Part shown: one piece after another, positions 15,976 to 17,336 of the stretch
Numbering within the stretch: the first letter of the stretch is position 1
How the letters are laid out: the number at the start of each line of letters is the position of its first letter
From: CAZWSC01 sp964636385
GTDB lineage: Bacteria; Eisenbacteria; RBG-16-71-46; CAIMUX01
Reading direction: 5' to 3'
Length of the DNA stretch: 17,336 nucleotides
Assembly: GCA_964636385.1 (NCBI GenBank)
Contig: CAZWSC010000098.1
Coordinates: 1-17,336 of the forward strand
Program-made: the position numbers and the translations under genes
The notes under the pieces: generated by a model
Seen by the model: only the letters and a program-made list of their open reading frames with translations
What the model was told of the DNA's origin: nothing
The model's database searches: none

Positions 15976-17217
15976 ATGTCTGGATTGGTTGCCGGCTCGA
16001 GGCTGTGCAATAGTCCTCTGAGCGGCTTCGTTTCCAGATTGCCGCCTGAGGCGTGTGAATCCGGCGGCAGCTCCTGGCCACCTGATCCATTCGCTGCCGT
16101 CCGGGGACGGCCCGCCTCGGCGTACGATCTCCGCTTGCCGGGCGTGCAGGTCGGAGAGATAGGGGGTCCGGGAGTCCAGCCTGTCATACGCAACTGCCAT
16201 GGGCACGGCTTCGATGCCAGCATCTACTTCACGCCTAGGCTCAGCTACTGCCTTAACCATGCCGGGTGCCACATCGTGGATCTGGACATCACCAGCCGCT
16301 TCCCGAAACCGCCTGCGAATCTGACTGTGTCCGTGCGCATCGATCCGGATCTCAGCGAAGTGTGGAAGCGAACCGTGCCGGCGCCGGAGCCCGGACTCGA
16401 CATCAGGATCGGGCCGGTGGACCTGACGCTGAATGCCGGGCGGCTTGCAGCGATGACCGAGGCCCGGCGAGGCTCACTGGTTGTTCTCGTGCATGACACG
16501 GATGGACGGGAGCTTCTCGCAGCCACGGAATCGATCGAGGTTCTTGCATTCAACGAATGGGTGGCTGTGCCGGGGAGGCTGGATCTCCTTGCGGCTTTCG
16601 TCATGCCCAATGATGCCGCGGTCATGGAGATTCTCGAGCTGGCGAGGCGAGACCTCGGCATGCTCGGCGCGCCGGACTCGCTGGAGGGCTACCAGAGCCA
16701 GGCTCTGTCGAATGAAGGGCACACTCGTCCCTGGATGATCGCAAGGGCTGTGTACTCGGCCCTCCAGAGCGGCCTCGGAATCAGCTATGTCAACCCGCCG
16801 GCAAGCTTCGAATCAACCGGGCAGAAGATCCTCTTCCCGCGCCAGATCCTGGATCACCGAATGGGCACCTGCCTGGACCTGTCTGTGCTGTATGCGGCGT
16901 GCCTGGAGCGCGCAGGTCTCCATCCGCTGCTCTTCATCATGAAGGGGCACGCCTTCACCGGGTTCTGGCAGAACCCGGTGACACTGCCAACCCCGGCAGA
17001 GCACAACTGGATGTCCGTGAAACAGGCCATGGACGACGGAGACCTGGTGGCAGTCGAGGCTACTGCCGTGACGACTCCGTCTGCAGGGTTCGATCAGGCC
17101 GTCGCCACAGGCCGCAATCATGTGGAAGCAGGGAGTTCAACGGAGATCGTCGTGGATGTTGCCCGGGCACGTATGGAGAAGATCAAGCCCATGGATCCGG
17201 CCGCGGCTCAAGGCTGA
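15976..17217 (+). CDS. Transglutaminase-like protein matching the N-terminal half of DUF4011 helicase proteins
   Basis: 413 aa. Residues 67-190 form a beta-rich domain (VQPVIRNC, CHIVDLDITSRFP, LDIRIGPVDLTLNAGRL, ESIEVLAFNEW), and 200-395 a papain/transglutaminase-like domain: YVNPPASFESTGQKI, GTCLDLSVLYAACLERAG (Cys299), GHAFTGFW (His325) and AVEAT (Glu361), a plausible catalytic triad. This order matches, from memory, the N-terminal half of DUF4011-type SF1 helicase proteins, where a nuclease-like domain and helicase follow. Here two adjacent stops (TGATGA) end the frame at that point and no helicase is visible. The ATG has GGAGAAG 9 nt upstream, and an in-frame stop at 15910 limits extension. 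The first 60 residues are poorly conserved-looking, so a later start is possible. Divergent from the operon, with a shared intergenic region. Confidence 0.8.
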   Translation: MSGLVAGSRLCNSPLSGFVSRLPPEACESGGSSWPPDPFAAVRGRPASAYDLRLPGVQVGEIGGPGVQPVIRNCHGHGFDASIYFTPRLSYCLNHAGCHIVDLDITSRFPKPPANLTVSVRIDPDLSEVWKRTVPAPEPGLDIRIGPVDLTLNAGRLAAMTEARRGSLVVLVHDTDGRELLAATESIEVLAFNEWVAVPGRLDLLAAFVMPNDAAVMEILELARRDLGMLGAPDSLEGYQSQALSNEGHTRPWMIARAVYSALQSGLGISYVNPPASFESTGQKILFPRQILDHRMGTCLDLSVLYAACLERAGLHPLLFIMKGHAFTGFWQNPVTLPTPAEHNWMSVKQAMDDGDLVAVEATAVTTPSAGFDQAVATGRNHVEAGSSTEIVVDVARARMEKIKPMDPAAAQG

Positions 17218-17222
17218 TGACA

Positions 17223-17319
17223 GGCCGGCCCTCGCGCCTCTCACGCCGCCCTGCCTCCGCGGTTTGGCCTGCCGCGCTCGCTGCCGCTCGCTGCGCAGGC
17301 CCGCCCGCTGCGGCCGGCC
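17223..17319. repeat. GC-rich structured element downstream of the transglutaminase-like gene
   Basis: Bounded by two identical GGCCGGCC palindromes (17223-17230 and 17312-17319). Inside, GGCCTGC (17266-17272) pairs with GCAGGCC (17295-17301), and the loop holds two exact copies of CGCTCGCTGC (17275-17284, 17285-17294). No coding frame was recognised from 17218 to the window end. It may be a transcript end, a REP-like extragenic repeat, or chance structure in GC-rich DNA. Confidence 0.45.
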
Positions 17320-17336
17320 GTCCCGAGACCCGCGAC

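Overview
The window reads as a high-GC genome fragment from a diderm bacterium, probably an uncultured lineage. Support for this: lipoprotein and Sec signals, an MltC-type murein lytic transglycosylase, a CsgG/FlgO-like envelope protein, S-layer-homology repeats, a eukaryote-like Ser/Thr kinase and a divergent sigma factor. The gene style recalls PVC-superphylum or candidate-phylum genomes, but no marker gene here fixes the taxonomy. No rRNA, tRNA, CRISPR array or transposase was seen.

Layout. Eleven genes lie head to tail on the minus strand, from about 15702 to beyond the left edge, and look like one operon more than 15.7 kb long. In transcription order they are: (1) SPFH/band-7 coiled-coil protein with zinc ribbons at both ends (15702-13522); (2) zinc ribbon / Pro-rich repeat / Ig-like / double FHA-like protein (13441-11552); (3) TPR + SLH lipoprotein (11419-10226); (4) secreted FlgT/LPP20-like protein (10226-9057); (5) two-TM CsgG/FlgO-like protein (9060-8350); (6) MltC-like lytic transglycosylase (8271-7081); (7) small SPFH-like protein (7084-5927); (8) sigma-70-family factor with an unusual insertion (5896-4670); (9) zinc-finger anti-sigma-like protein lacking the expected His (4665-3895); (10) CHAT caspase-like protease with an extra region resembling the N2 domain of GspE/PilB ATPases (3898-1709); (11) double-zinc-ribbon Ser/Thr kinase, incomplete at the window edge (1635-<1). 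Several junctions are 1-4 nt overlaps (ATGA or TGATG), which points to translational coupling.

A 273-bp divergent intergenic region (15703-15975) separates the operon from one plus-strand gene (15976-17217). That gene encodes a transglutaminase-like protein matching, from memory, the N-terminal half of DUF4011-type superfamily 1 helicase proteins, but it stops where the nuclease/helicase part would begin. A GC-rich, hairpin-rich stretch follows to the window end.

Interpretation (inference). The operon joins a phospho-signalling layer (kinase + FHA), a membrane-scaffold layer (two SPFH-like proteins), an envelope layer (lipoprotein, FlgT-like, CsgG-like, peptidoglycan lyase) and an output layer (sigma factor, anti-sigma-like protein, caspase-like protease). 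The adjacency of protease, anti-sigma-like protein and sigma factor recalls TPR-CHAT/Csx30/RpoE in type III-E CRISPR loci, though no Cas gene is present. I know of no named system with this composition; it is the main candidate for an undescribed stress or conflict response system.
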